A DNA stretch of 64,000 nucleotides from Cucumis sativus. Its lineage: Eukaryota; Streptophyta; Magnoliopsida; Cucurbitales; Cucurbitaceae. Each line of letters opens with the position of its first letter. Within the stretch, counting starts at the first letter, position 1. The position numbers and the translations under genes were made by a program. Where the stretch lies: assembly GCF_000004075.3 (NCBI RefSeq), contig NC_026656.2, positions 1,178,001 through 1,242,000 on the forward strand, read 5' to 3'. Shown here piece by piece: positions 16,761-29,912 of this stretch. A model generated the notes under the pieces. The model did not search any database. It was not told the DNA's origin and was given only the letters and a program-made list of their open reading frames with translations.

Positions 16761-17108
16761 CTTCTAAAACAAAACCCAGTTCTCTTTAATCAATCAGAAC
16801 AATGAATCAACAACAAACAACGAATCAACCCAAAGAAAATTTCAATCAATCGACGTGATCATCCTCCCTTATACCAACAATTGGCAAGAAGAAGAAAAAA
16901 CAAGAAAACAAGAAAACAAGAAAAGTAGGCAAATTAACGTTGAGTTGGATAAATAAACAAAAGGGTGTTTGAAATATCAATAAAAAAAAACAGCGGAATG
17001 AAGATCAATGGAAGAAGGAATCATAACAATGGCGAAAGTGAAAGAGTTATAGTTATATATTTATAATGAGATGTTGAAAAGAAAAACAACAAAGTGAATG
17101 AAGAATCA

Positions 17109-17296
17109 AAACCCTAGCCGCCAAGGAGAAACGAAAACCCTAATGAAAATCGGAAGGATTGAGGAAGGCCAAAACCATGGAATCTTCTGAATCGCCACAA
17201 GGGAATTTTTGTAGGCGAGTTAGTCAAAAGACGGAAACAAAAAAAAACAAAAATCAAAAAAAGGAAATTACATAAAACCTAAAGCCCTAAACCCTA
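17109..17296. promoter_or_regulatory. Three telo-boxes upstream of the CCCH gene
   Basis: AAACCCTA occurs exactly at 17109-17116, 17135-17142 and 17289-17296. Clustered telo-boxes near transcription starts are typical of plant genes for translation and growth. Their position 350-540 bases before the CCCH start codon fits a promoter or leader exon lying beyond a 5' UTR intron. Confidence 0.55.
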
Positions 17297-17349
17297 ATTC
17301 GCTAAAAAAGAAACCTAATTTTACGGAAAAGAAAAGAACTAACCTAGAG

Positions 17350-19367
17350 ATGACGTGGCATCAGATTTTCTCTGGGTCCCATTTTAAAGCCTTTTACACG
17401 TGTCACGTTCTTTTTGGCTGAGTTCACTTCTTTCTCAATCTAATTATATATTTAATTTTTTTAGAGGAAACTTCCTTTGTTTTTTTTTAAAAAAACTTTT
17501 AAAAGGAGAGGTTGGTTTCTAATTATGTTTAAAACTTAAAAATCTTTCTTCTATCTTTTATAATGGAAAATAGAATTAAATTTTGTAGGTCAATATTATT
17601 TTCTTTTTTTATTTTGAAGGTTTCTCTCCATCAATTCTTAATTGTTAAGCAAAGGTTAGAATTTATATTTTTCTTAAAAATAAGAATTGGTATTTTTTTC
17701 GTGATTTTTGGATTTTTTTTTAAGAATAATAAAAAAAAGATATATTTACACTTCATCACAAAAATCTATCGCTATAATTTTTTAGAATATTAAAAAGAAC
17801 AACATTTGACAAAATTAAATTTAGCATAAAATTTTGTTCAAATGTATAGTTTTAGTTTTTTTTTCCCCTTTTTTTCTTACAAGTAATATATAATTTTATT
17901 GTTTGCGTGGCATTTTTCTTCTTTTACCATTTTATTACTCAAAATTACCCTTTAGTCCCTAGAAAACTTTGTAATTCCAAATAAGGCCAACCACTTTGGG
18001 CCAACCCTAGCCCAATAACCCTTTCCATGTGAGACTTTTGGGTGAGTTCATACAATCCCAAAGCCCAATTTCTTTTCTACCCCTTTGAGGTTAATTCTTA
18101 GAATCCCTTAAACATTTTTTTCTAATATTTGATACACGAGTACGAAAATCTCCCCTTTTAGTCAAATATATAATACCTTATAAGACTAGGAGGTCAAACT
18201 ATCAATATTTAAATTAAACTCTTCATCGTTTTTTTAGTTGCTTGTGTTAAACCAAAGTGACTACTCTTCAATTCTTATGATTGACGCATAATGAAAAACT
18301 CACCTATTAGAGCCTTGGTGGATATGGGTGTGGGTGTATCTCTCTCTGTTTAGATCAATCATTACGAGTGGAGATTAAATTATCAACTTTTGGAAAAGGT
18401 CATACGATAATTAAGGTCTACCGCTATTTGAATGAATAATAATTAGAAATAACACTTAAAGTTTTTCACATTAGTTTCACAAATACCACCCTTTTTTGCT
18501 AATTATTTTAACGATGCATTGCGACTGAGATAGAATCGGAATAAAAAGAAGAAGAAGAAAAACTACTTTGGTCATATTTTTATTTGGTATGCAACAAATG
18601 TATCAATTATGTCTCTGTCATCCATCAAAACTAGTTGGCTGTTTAGAATACGAAGAAGAAGAAAAACCAGCGGTAGCTGACATTATATATACTTCTTTAT
18701 TTTTATTTAGAAGAACTTGAATTCTCATACCCTATTCTATAGATATTCTATGTTAGGTTGTAACTCTTACAAATACACAAACATCATCTCTCTATAAATA
18801 ATAGACTGAAAAAATTGTGTTGTGTTTCTTGAAGATTATGATGCCAAAATAGGACAGAGAAATGATTTGATGAATTGGGGGAGAGAGTGTGGGTCTATTC
18901 TTTTGGAGTCCATTATTGGGAAGTAGATTCTTGAATCTCAAACCCTATAACATAACATTATTATTCTTCTCTCTCACACTTCTATCTCTTTGGCATAATT
19001 CAAATCCTTTGGTTGGTTGTCCACAAATCGACATTTGTAGAAAGTGCAAAACATCGATCCGAACAAGTTACTTTTTATGTTTTATGGATTTTTCTACGAT
19101 AAAAGAAAAATATCGATTTGCTTTTCATGATAATGTTGAGTGATATCGACGAAAATTGAATAATAATTCTAATTAATTAGTGAAATGTGAGATTAATTTA
19201 AGAATGGGAATTGTTGAGCTTTTCATGCATTAAGTCCCAATCTCTTGAAAAAAGGGCAAAACAGAAAGAAGCAAATTGGAGAGAGCATCAGATGCTGGAA
19301 GCTTGTAAGTTGGCCAAATATTTAGCATCACCAAAATAGTTCTTCCTAAGTCAGCTTTCCATAACTT
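17350..19367. other. Gene-poor interval
   Basis: AT-rich sequence with T-rich runs (17460-17500, 17680-17720). No coding gene is supported. An ATG-initiated 84-codon frame at 18889-19143 has no recognisable domain and looks like chance. Confidence 0.5.
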
Positions 19368-20330
19368 TCAAACAGCTCCTCCTGAAACAAAAAAGAGAAA
19401 AACGATTTGTTTTACTACTCAAGCATAGCTCAATTAGTTAACTAAAAATCTCGACAAAATATATATATTATTTAGCATTGCAATGCATAGACGTATGCAT
19501 TCGATCCATATGTCAAAAGTTTGAAAGGAGCTTTTGAAACTAAAGAAATAAAAAGAGCGAAGAAAATTTGATGTTCTTACCAAAATGCCTTGGAGCTTTG
19601 CATTTGTAACATTCCATTCTACTGGCATAATTGTGGGTTTCACATCCTATTCTGCACAAAATTTCAACATATTCCCATTTCAAATCATTTGAGTTAAATT
19701 ATACAAAACATGGCATCGAAAAATACTACATTATTTTTATATCTAAAACTTAGTTTGATGCGAATGAAACCATCGTCGGGATAAAGTACATCTCCAACGT
19801 CTTTAAAAACTGGTGTTTGGAATGTCTAGATCTCTTGCTGAGCTAACAACTGTTGGGAGAGAGCATATATACATACATATACCTAATGTAGATCTCTCTC
19901 AACTATCGAGAACAATCATGTTTGGAAAGTGAAAGTTAAAGACGATAAAAGGGAAACATTCAAAAGTCGAAAAGCAGAATTGAAACGCAGTACGTGGTTG
20001 GTAGAGAAATTAAACATACCTAGAGCAGATCCAATCGCCAGATTTCCAACCAGGCAAAGCACCGATATCAAGACTTTTATAAGCATTACTATTACATTTA
20101 TAACAAGATGATCTACTAGCATAGTTATGAGCTCCACAATTGCAATACCAATCACCAGCCAACACTTCATCTGTGCTTTTAGAATGAATGATATTGTATT
20201 GATCATATGTTGTTGGGTCAGGGCCTCCATATTTTGGATATCCACATCTTTGACAGGCTTCTCTTTTCTTGAAGTTTACATGTTCACAAACACCACACAT
20301 CCAATCTCCTCCTGACCAATTCATATTCAT
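19368..20330 (-). CDS. RanBP2-type zinc-finger protein, three fingers
   Basis: Three coding exons, 20020-20330, 19581-19651 and 19368-19381, give 131 residues; the last exon is only 14 bases (encoding the end of GGAV and the stop). Finger 1 is C12, C15, C26, C29; finger 2 is C63, C65, C76, C79; finger 3 is C102, C107, C118, C121. Each starts with GDW and carries an Asn before the second Cys pair. RanBP2/NZF fingers of this class bind single-stranded RNA (as in ZRANB2) or ubiquitin. Finger 2 has just one residue between its first two cysteines, whereas the family norm is two to four. Small three-finger proteins like this are common in plants, usually somewhat longer. A leader intron (20346-20448) and a TATA box lie upstream. 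Confidence 0.88.
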
Positions 20331-20345
20331 ATCTCTGATCTCTAG

Positions 20346-20448
20346 CTATATATAAAAAACAATAAACATTTTAATAAAGAATCATACACATTATATATTA
20401 ATAATACTTTTGAGTAAATTTTAATTAATGAAAAAAACATCATCTTAC
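20346..20448 (-). other. 5' UTR intron of the RanBP2-type gene
   Basis: Minus-strand donor GCTAAG|GTAAGATG and acceptor TATATATAG|CTAGAG frame a 103-base AT-rich intron that ends 15 bases before the ATG. Confidence 0.65.
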
Positions 20449-20573
20449 CTTAGCTTGATGATCAAGTGTTGTGTGTTTATGATGAAACTAAAAGGGTTGT
20501 TTGTTAATTTGGTGTATGTGTAAGTTTGAATTTGGAAATGATGCAAGTTTTTGGTGGCTTCCCCTTTGGTGGG

Positions 20574-20581
20574 TTTTTATA
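20574..20581 (-). promoter_or_regulatory. TATA box of the RanBP2-type gene
   Basis: TATAAAAA on the minus strand, about 125 bases before the leader-intron donor. A transcript start near 20545 would give a first exon of about 100 bases. Confidence 0.6.
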
Positions 20582-23500
20582 GTTGCCAAAAAGTTTTTGC
20601 AACTGGGCCATTTTTTATTTTTTATTTGGTCAAATTAGAATAATATGATGGTTAATTAATTAAAATTAATCCATTTTTAATTTTAACTTGTATCTAATGA
20701 ATAAATTAGGATTAGAATTTTAAAATGGTTTAATTAAGTTGTTGTCTCTCCACTTTACAATTTAATTTTTAGTAGATCATTTTATAATTAAAAATTTTAA
20801 ATTATTTTATCTAATAAGTCAAGGATCAATTACGTATCGGATGACATTTGTTTTAAAGGTTAGAATGAACTATTTTTATAATAAACACGTTTTAGATTAA
20901 GAAGAAGCAACCTAACTCAAATATCAAAAAAATGTGTTGTTGGTTCTTTTTTCTTTTTATTTTATTAGTAGGAAAATGATAAAAACCTTCTAACTAAATT
21001 AAAATCATGATTCAAAATCTTATATATTGAGTAATAATCAAGCAAAATATCAAATTTAGATTATGTGTTATTTTTAAATTTGGTATATTTATGGTTTTAT
21101 AACTTTGACATATTAACCTACATAATTTTTGTTTTAAAAAACTGGTTTTGAAGTGAGAGTAATATTTCATGTCCAATTGATCATAAAATCATATGGCAAC
21201 TTCAAACTCTAATCTTGTATTTAAAAAGTATATAAAAACATGTTTAGAAAGACGACGAATTTAATTATATATATATATATATGACAATCAATATAATTAA
21301 ACAACGGAATCGAATGAAATGGAATGTATGTAAATATAAAATGTATGCATGAGAAACTAGCATGCTACCTTTCCATTGCATGTTTTTGTAATTTGTTTAT
21401 TTATTTTTATTATTAATTTATAAAAGTTGCATGCTCTTTAATTTATTTATATATGTAAATAACGATCCAAAACTCCAATGCTTAAATATATATTTCCATG
21501 ACCCATGCCTTGTTATTTAATATTTTCTAAATCTCAATGGGTCTATTTTCTTCGTTAATATGCTATTTGTAAATGGCGTAAATCTCCTGATCTTTGATAT
21601 TAATCGTTTAGTTAACAATTTGATTATATATAAAAGATTAAATGAAGTTAGAGAGAATATTATATGTCTTTCTCTAAAGGTATTTATCATTTTGGAATGG
21701 TTTCACGTGACATGCATACAAAGGGCAAAGTGGCTGCACCAAACATGGCGTTGCATAACTTGATCATCATCAGATGCCTTATTCCCTATGTGTGTGTGTG
21801 TATATAGATGAAACCTTCCCTATATGTTATTATTTGTGGGTCAAAGTTTAAAAGAGACTACTACTGTAGCTAAAACTTTATACTATATACACATCTATGG
21901 GTGTGTGTGTATAACCCAAAGTTTTATTTTATTGGGGGGATCAAGAAGTTGGAATAAATTCCTCTAAATAATGTGTAGCATATCCATTATTTAAGAAGTC
22001 AAAATCTATCAATCTAGTTTTTTGAGGATTCTTCTTCTTTTGGCAATGCAATAATTCATAAGAATATGTTATCCATGTCGACATTTAAACAAAGTTGGTA
22101 AAAGTAGAGTATGCACATATCAATTAATCATTATTGTCATATTTATGATAATTCTCAATCTCCTTAAATTTTAACCCTTAGTTTTTAGAAATAGTATGAT
22201 TGGAACGTTTTGAGGATATATAATTGCAACTTCCGAGTGAATTTTGCAATTTGTTTTGCAATTTGTCCTTCTTCACGAAGAAATTATCGATTTTTATTTC
22301 TATACCTAAATTTTAGGGTTTGTATCAATTTAAACTATGTACTAATTATTGTATCTATTTAAAAACTGGATTTTTGTAAGTATGTCGTCGATTTACCTTC
22401 TCGTTCATGTTTCATTTGAGAAATTTTTGAGTGAAATGTAATTCATAAATATCGTATTAATTAAACCTTAATTTAAGCTCTTAATCATAATTTCATTTGA
22501 GAGTCATCTATGTATTTACGGAGATCGTTAATTTTGTATAAAATCACTTGAAAAAATGTACACATGTTTGTGATATTCATACTGTGTTTAATTTATACAA
22601 ATTTAGGAGTTTAATTACTTAAATTGTAAGTTTAAAAAACATAACATATTGGTAGAAGGAAATAGAGTATAAATTGATTGGAGTTCAAATCGTTTATAAA
22701 TTAATATTTGTACGTTTAAAGAAATACAAATTCAACAAAACAAATCAAATCAAGATGATACACATATAACAAATTAAATTAGACAAAAATGAATCCCAAA
22801 GTTATAAGATTTTAGATTCTAAATAATAAACCCTATTCATCAATTCATAAGTAACCATCAATATTATGGAGAGATGGAATACATTAAAATTTGAATATTT
22901 ACAAAAGATGCTCATCGAAAAATCTGATTCAACATGGATTTGAATGGACGTAAGATTCTCATCTTCTTTTCTTCTACAAACAAATGGCTCCCTTGTTGTT
23001 GTTGAACCTCAATAATTTTTTTAAAATGGTTTAGAATATAATGGTGGTGTGTTTGGGGCCTCAAATTCACGCTTTTATTTCATCGAGTTTGTCACCTCAC
23101 GTCCAAGATTCGGAATCAAGATTCGACATCTAATTGGACTCGATTACAGTTAAAGGCTTCTAAAAAGGAAAGTTGTCCTCACCAATTGACACAATTCTAA
23201 TTTTCAGCATGTTTTGTTCAAATCTCTAGCTCAGATATCAAGTAACATATAATTGCTTAAAAGTTTTTTTTAACAATACTTTTATACGTTTAGAGTCTCT
23301 AGCTCATTCAGATGTGATATCGACTCATTCATATCCCCTCCTAATTCCAAAGTGTTAGTACATGATGTCAAATTCATTTTCTAAATTCAATTTTGAATCT
23401 AGGTCGAGGCGTTACATATGAACTATTATAACTCAGTTCATGTTTTGAGCTCCAACTTTATTATTATTTCAAATTCATCTTTGATACCATGTTCACTATT

Positions 23501-24678
23501 CCTTATATTTTTTTGATATTTTCTACTCATCTTTTCTTTCTTTGTCATAGGTGTTTGACATTTTCGATCCAACCTAAAATATTTTACATCTCACAAAATT
23601 GTACTATCATAATCTACAAACTATTTACAAGCACCCGATTCAACTCTTCAAACACCCCCTCCCCCCAGTTTATTACAAAAATAAGAGTCATCGAAATACT
23701 TTGAAGTCTTCCGAATGTATATTTTTATAACTAAAATATATACTATTTTGATTTATGTACTTCGTACAATGTTTTAATTTGCGTTGATATCCTTGTATTT
23801 TCAATTGTCTAATTAATTTGAGTTTCATTAATTATATCCAAAACCCTACAAATTTAATACAAACCCAAAAGTTGTATATTTTTAACAAACAAAAAAAAGG
23901 GAAAAACAAAAACATTCTACAAGGATTGGAATAATTTCATTTTTAAAAAAAAATTCATGTTCCATATTCTTCACATCCATGCATTATAGATTTAGAAATT
24001 ATGTATAACTTTGCAAAGCTGACATGTCAAGCAAACAAAACATTTCAAAATCACTTTATATTTGCTGACATGGCTACACAACTTCTACTTCAATTCTTGA
24101 CCAAGTATGAGATAAGAAAGAATCCCTAATTAATATATATGTGTGTGTATATATATATTCTTCTTTTGAGCCATGAATAAGTACTGTCAATGTTGTATAT
24201 GTGGAAAACCTTTAGAAAATGATCTTTATCTTTCTTTCTTTTCTCTTCCTTCCTTTTCCTTTTTATTCTTTCATTTGTGAAGGTTCTTAAAGAGGGGACA
24301 CAATTGTCTTCAATAATACTCTAAGAGAATTTTGGCACAATACAATTAATGTTGGTGAGTTGTCCCATAAGCTCCATTTAAACTAATTTTACGAAACAAC
24401 TCATCTAAGTAAGTGACCACCATTGGATTGAATCCATATGCATGAGTATCAATCCAAAGTATTATTGAAATATCATCTCCATGCATTCCACTCTCATCAT
24501 ACATACAAAAGAGTGAAATATGCAAATTAATTAAGATTGGACAATTTGATAGAATCTGTATAAAGATTTTGAGATGTACCATTGTTTTTTTTTTTTTTTT
24601 TTTTGAAGAATCTTTGCTGAACTGCTATCTTGAAGAACTCTTAAAAGACACTCATACTATTTTCTTATGCCTTATGGT

Positions 24679-24702
24679 GTATGTGTGTGTGTGTGTGTGT
24701 GA
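24679..24702. repeat. TG microsatellite
   Basis: A run of alternating TG about ten units long, just downstream of the ENOD93 3' end. Likely polymorphic. Confidence 0.85.
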
Positions 24703-24746
24703 GAAAGTGAAACGAACAATACGAGACAAACATTTGGAAACCCATT

Positions 24747-24756
24747 TTTATTTATT
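24747..24756 (-). terminator. Possible poly(A) signal of ENOD93
   Basis: AATAAATAAA on the minus strand, about 180 bases after the ENOD93 stop codon and just before a T-rich to TG-rich change. Position and sequence suit a plant near-upstream element. Confidence 0.4.
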
Positions 24757-24935
24757 CAAATAGCAAATGGATTTACATAGATTTTCTTAGTACAAAATCC
24801 AAGAGTAAATTTCAAAAGAGCAAAAGTAATTAAGCAAATATTGAGATGGCTAGCTTCCTTAAATGCTTGCCCTCAAATCCATATGAGGTTATAGCTTCTT
24901 CCAATGGCCACCCTCATATTTTCAAGGTTTAGAAT

Positions 24936-26812
24936 TCAATTGAATTCATATGCTTCAGTGTTGGGTTTTTGTTTGAAGGAGTTTCTTCTTGCTGTTGCTA
25001 GAACAGTCTTGTCAGCCACTATGAAGTATGCTGCTCCAGCCACTGTCATTGAATTGAAAAATCAAGCCTTTTTCCTCTTTTAGTAAAGAAAAGCAAATGA
25101 AACGATATAAGAGGGCAAAAGAAAAAAGTTAGAACCTGTGGAAATTATGAGAGCTTGAGCTGTGTGATTCAGATGAGCTTTTGCCCACGGCAGCATCCTC
25201 ACACTGGCGAACTGCGAAACAATAAGAATTTTAGTTATCAATTGGTTCCCTCAACTAACTCTTCAGACAGATTACTCTCAAACATACTTTTAATCATTCA
25301 AAGTCGGTGGATTAAATGAATACGTGACAAAGTGAATTTTAGAAATCACTCCAAAACATTGTTCGGGTCAATGGACGTGGTGGCTAACAGAAGCTAACTC
25401 TACACCACCACAAGGGGTGAAAGGGCAGCTCAGGGTGCCTCAATCCCCACAGGTTTGATGTTTGGTTTTACACTTTATTGCTAAATTACACGACTTAGTT
25501 GTGGTATGCAGCATCTCTCATTGTTTAGTTCAAAGCTAGCTCTCCACCATCACAATGGGTGAAAAGGCAGCTCATGGTACCTCAATTCCGACATACTTTT
25601 AATCAGTTCGATATTTGGTTATACACTTCCGTACTAAATTTTCAAAATCACTCTAAGACATGTTATGAAGTCTCTCTCTCTTTGTTGGGGTGCTGCTAGC
25701 TCTACACCACCACTGGGGATGAAGGGCGACTGCATAGTGCCAAAATCCTCACTAGGGAAAGATCGAGCAATTTTCGTAGGGAGTGATGAAATTTTACCCT
25801 CTTGATATGCACAACTTAAGGGGAAAAGGTGTTGAAAGTAAGCTTCAAAACATTAATCATTTTATACAGTGTTTATCAATTCAGGATTGATTTATGCCTC
25901 TTAATTAAGGTAATCTACATCAGTCGAGGATTTAGTTGAGATAATTTGGTCATAGTATCAGCACAAAAGCAGAAGATGATGAGTGACATTAATAATTCCC
26001 AAAAAGAGGAAAGATAAAGCAATGTTCATTATGAAGTAAGGAACTCACAGTGGGAATCGCAGTGGCAATACTTGCAATAGCAGCTGCTTTTGCTCCTGCT
26101 ATCACACCCTCTGTCCATCAGAAAAGAAGAAGAATCCTTACCCATTAGCTTCAGAATACTGATGATAAAAGCTAAATTCTTAAAGAGAAATTATTAGAAA
26201 CACAACCATCGCAGAATTCACTTATTTTCATGGCACATAATCTGAAAGTGGATCATGGTCCACCACCCAATCGATCAAAACAATCAAATCAGTAAAAAAA
26301 AAAAAAATACAGCATATGTCCAATCAACATGCGCATGGATCAAATCCCATCCCTCTCTTTGGCTTTTAACTTAAATCATTAACTAAAAAAGAAGAGCTGG
26401 TGGAGGGAAGTTGGAAACGGCCCCTCAATCATATTAAAAAAAGAACAATCCTTTTATTTTCAATCCATCCTTGAAGCTTAAGGAACAAAATCCCTCTTTA
26501 GGAAATATCATCAAACAGCCAAAAGACATCATCAAGAAAACCAAATCTTAACCTCATTATTATGATCAATCAGTCACTATTTTCAACAACCCAACTCATC
26601 AAATACATCACATTGTGGTATCATCAAAGCAAAGCAAGTAAAAACCATACACACCCATTACTTTTTTCCCCTTATAAAAAAATCCCAGCAAAAGAAGAAA
26701 AAAAAAAACGAAAAGCTTTACCTTTAGCACAGCGCTTTGCCATTGCAACTTTTGGGTCATGGGAAGCGATATTTTTCCTCTCGAGAAATGCCTGAGCCAA
26801 ATTCTTAGCCAT
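24936..26812 (-). CDS. ENOD93: Early nodulin-93 (ENOD93)
   Basis: Four exons, 26722-26812, 26049-26110, 25136-25211 and 24936-25042, total 336 bases and give 111 residues, the usual ENOD93 size. All junctions are GT/AG and in frame (AAAG|GTAAAG to GACAG|AGGGTG; CCCACT|GTGAGT to CGCAG|TTCGCC; ACAG|GTTCTA to GACAG|TGGCTG). The conserved core runs from AKRCAKEGVIAGAKAA through SVRMLPWAKAHLNHTAQAL to AAYFIVADKTVLATARRNSF. Two hydrophobic stretches (about 31-52 and 69-87) suggest a hairpin membrane protein. ENOD93 was first found in nodules but is widespread; work in cereals links it to mitochondria and nitrogen response, so the name should not be read as a nodulation role. Intron 2 carries three diverged copies of an internal repeat. 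Confidence 0.93.
25392..25753. repeat. Three diverged tandem units in ENOD93 intron 2
   Basis: A block of about 59 bases containing AGCT(A)CTCTACACCACCAC and GGGTGAAAGGGCAGCTCA recurs at 25392-25450, 25534-25592 and 25694-25753, spaced 142 and 160 bases apart. The third copy is the most diverged. In the first two copies the downstream text also matches (TTTGATGTTTGGTTTTACACTT against TTCGATATTTGGTTATACACTT, written here in part), so the unit is about 150 bases. Confidence 0.75.
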
Positions 26813-26911
26813 TGTTGGAACCAAAAAACGGTACAGGATAATGAGTAAGAAAACAGGGGAAGATGATTGAGTTTGAAGTGAAAATTGAGAAATGAGAAAC
26901 GGGGCGTCGAG

Positions 26912-26919
26912 TATTTATA
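26912..26919 (-). promoter_or_regulatory. TATA box of ENOD93
   Basis: TATAAATA on the minus strand, 100 bases before the ATG. A start about 30 bases downstream leaves a leader of roughly 70 bases. Confidence 0.6.
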
Positions 26920-29912
26920 AACATTTAAAATGAATGAATGAAAGGAAGTGATTTTGAAGGATTGAAGCTCAGATAGTGTGATTGGTAAGAGAGAGTTTGA
27001 TGGTTTTCCAAAATTCCAGTGTCTCTCAGTCTCTTGTTTTTCTTCTCTTTTCCATCTGGTTTCTGTTGTAGTTGATTGATTCTTTTTAGCTTCCACTTAT
27101 ACCCTTTTCTCTTATTTTCCTCTATTAGGTTTTTGTTTGGTAAGAAAAACTAATTCACATATTCACAAGGAATCTTTCATAAGAGGCAAGTGAGGCTGTG
27201 AAAATATCGTGTCACATGATCTTCCAATTTACGCTCGTCGTTTCACCAATTATGGATGATAGTCAAATTCTCTAGTTTTATGTTTCATCTGTATTAGATT
27301 GTATCAATTTAAACCCTAAAATTTTTCATTAACTTTATGTTTTTGTATATTATTTGTCTATAACATTTTATCAGTATCATGGAAGTAGTAATCAAGGAAG
27401 GGCATAAAAGTAATTTCAAAAACCCCAAATATTTTTTTAGTATTTTAAACTCTTTTTCAAAAGTTAAACTTGAGATAATAATAGGGGTTTCTCTAAGAAT
27501 AATAAATAAATAAATAAAACTCATTCCATTTGGTTTTGTAATAAATTGTTAATAGTCTTGTCATTTTTATCATTTTTTATAATTTTCCATAATAGTATGC
27601 ATGATGAAGGTATTAACTAACTTTTATTATCATTAAATTAATTTCTAATATAAATTATTGAAAACTAAATCAAAGCGTTTATTTATTTATTTATTGATGA
27701 TTATATATGGATATAGTTAGTTTAAGGACTTAAAGCAAAGTATGGTAATTAGGTAATGTTAATTTGATTAGAAGATTAAAAAAAAGTAGTCTAAATAGAT
27801 GGGTTACTTAAAATATTATATTAAATGTGTATAGTAATTAATAAAAAAAAATTCTAAAGAAAATCTAGGAGATTGAAATACAATGTTGGAAGGCATGAGA
27901 GGTTGTCCTAAAAACTATGGGTGCTTTTTTGAGTTTTGATTCTATGAACCCTAATTAAAACACTTTGATTAGGATCACGACACGTGTGGATTTGAATGGC
28001 TGGAACTTCTTCTTGTTTCTACTCTTGTTTCAGTACCTATGGGCTTCTCAATATGCTTCTAAAAAGAGAGTGTATTTTTTAAAGGTAAAAAAAAAGAAAG
28101 TGCTTTTTTTAGGCAAATCTAAGTGGGTGGCACATTGGCACACAACAAAGAGGTTTTGATTTTAAATCCTAATTTTGATTATGATATTTTAATTACTTTA
28201 TTTTTATTATTATAATTAATTTAGGAGTTGTAATCGTGAGAAATTAAACGTTAGAAATATTTTTTTCTTAATTAATTTTCGCTCAACACGTGAAAAATAA
28301 GTCAAGTCGAGAGCTCTACAACATTTGGATCTCTTCACAGTTATCACATTATTATTGTTCTAATTTGCTTCAAGCTAAGAACCTTATAACAAAATTACAA
28401 CATATTTTATAAAATATTTTCATAAATGTTATGATGTTATCTCTAGAGTTGAAACGCAATAGAAAGTAACATTTTAACATGGCATTGTGTGCATGCTTTC
28501 ACGATAGAGTATTGTATATATATTATGGTAAGTGTTGAGAGAGACTACATATAAACATCATCACGTCTCATTGCTTATAGACATCGTAGTGTGATATTTT
28601 ATCATTTGTAATAACACCGTCTCAACAAAGTACTCTCTAGACACGTGCTCGTCCATAATCATCCCATTATTAGTTACCTCTCTCATCGAGTTGGTAGAGG
28701 CCATAAGCACAACAATAATGCATTATGCGAAGAACTACTTTCTCTTTTCAAATGAAAATTCACATTCAATACCAAAATAAGTACAGTTCACTGACTGAAC
28801 AATTCAACTTTTAACTTCAAAATTGCTCAACTATATACTCAATACCAAAATGAGTATAACTAGTCAATTTGAAAGTTAATAGTCGAATAATTCTCCACCA
28901 ACATGAAAACAAATTTAAAAAGAAAAAACTATATATTTTAGGGTTGGATTGGACCTGGAGAGAATATGGCAGGTAGGAGTGGAATTTTGAAAAGTGTGAA
29001 GTTTTTCTCCATTGGAAGAGCAACCCAAAGTGGCCTTATATAAACAAGAGGCATTTTGCTCCCTTTTAAACCCACAAGGCTTTGGATTTTGAAACATTAT
29101 TGGGTCCAAATCTTTTACCACCAAACTTTGAATATATATATAATCCTCTCCTTAATTATAATTAAATATCACTCCAACAAATCAAATGTGTTTTCAACTA
29201 TTTGACCCTATTTAAAGGAGAAGAGGGTATCATTAGGAAATACTATACTCTCTCACTTTCAAACAATATTTTAATTTTCTCATCTATATATTATACATTA
29301 ATTCTTATAGTATTATATACTATATGTGGACCATTTACTTGTTATTAAGATAATCTAAAGATCTTTATAGTAAAAGTTTGGACTATTGTATAATTAGAAA
29401 GAACACATTTAAAAATAATAATAATAATTCATAATAAAAGAAAAATGAGAATCAAATATTTTTAGAATTTTTCTTTCTTTAAGTGTATAATTCTTTAACT
29501 TAACTCATTTGATCTCTTTTTTTAGTATAATTAATAGTTTAAGAAGATAGATACATAGAATATAATATAACGTAGAAGCTTAGGATTAAGAATTTAAGAA
29601 TCTATTGGCTCTACATTTTCTTATGACCTAAATACATATTCTCAAACATCACATGGAAAATAAAAATATTTTTTAAAAAAAAAATCATCAGAAAACTTTT
29701 TGAATTTATCAAAATAAAATTTTAAAAGTTAATTAATTACAACACCTAATAACAAGAATTAAAATAAACAAATGAAACAAATTGAAAATTACTCATAATA
29801 ATGATGATTTTTGCACTGTGTTAATAATTTACAATTAGACAATAATCAAAAGATTAAGAAAAAGCCACTTTGATTTAATGTGGGACCATATGGTAATTTC
29901 ATTGCTACTAAT

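Larger units (their letters stand above)
20600..24935. other. Gene-poor interval, about 4.3 kb
   Basis: Very AT-rich, with TA runs near 21260, GT-rich tracts near 21790 and 21900, a 20-base T run (24585-24604) and a TG microsatellite (24679-24702). Short open frames show no domain or codon signature. The right end is 3' flank of ENOD93. No gene is supported. Confidence 0.5.

Noticed and set aside
26608-27096. A 162-codon minus-strand frame over the ENOD93 start
   Set aside because: It runs through the ENOD93 promoter, leader and first exon in another frame. The ENOD93 exon chain explains the region fully.
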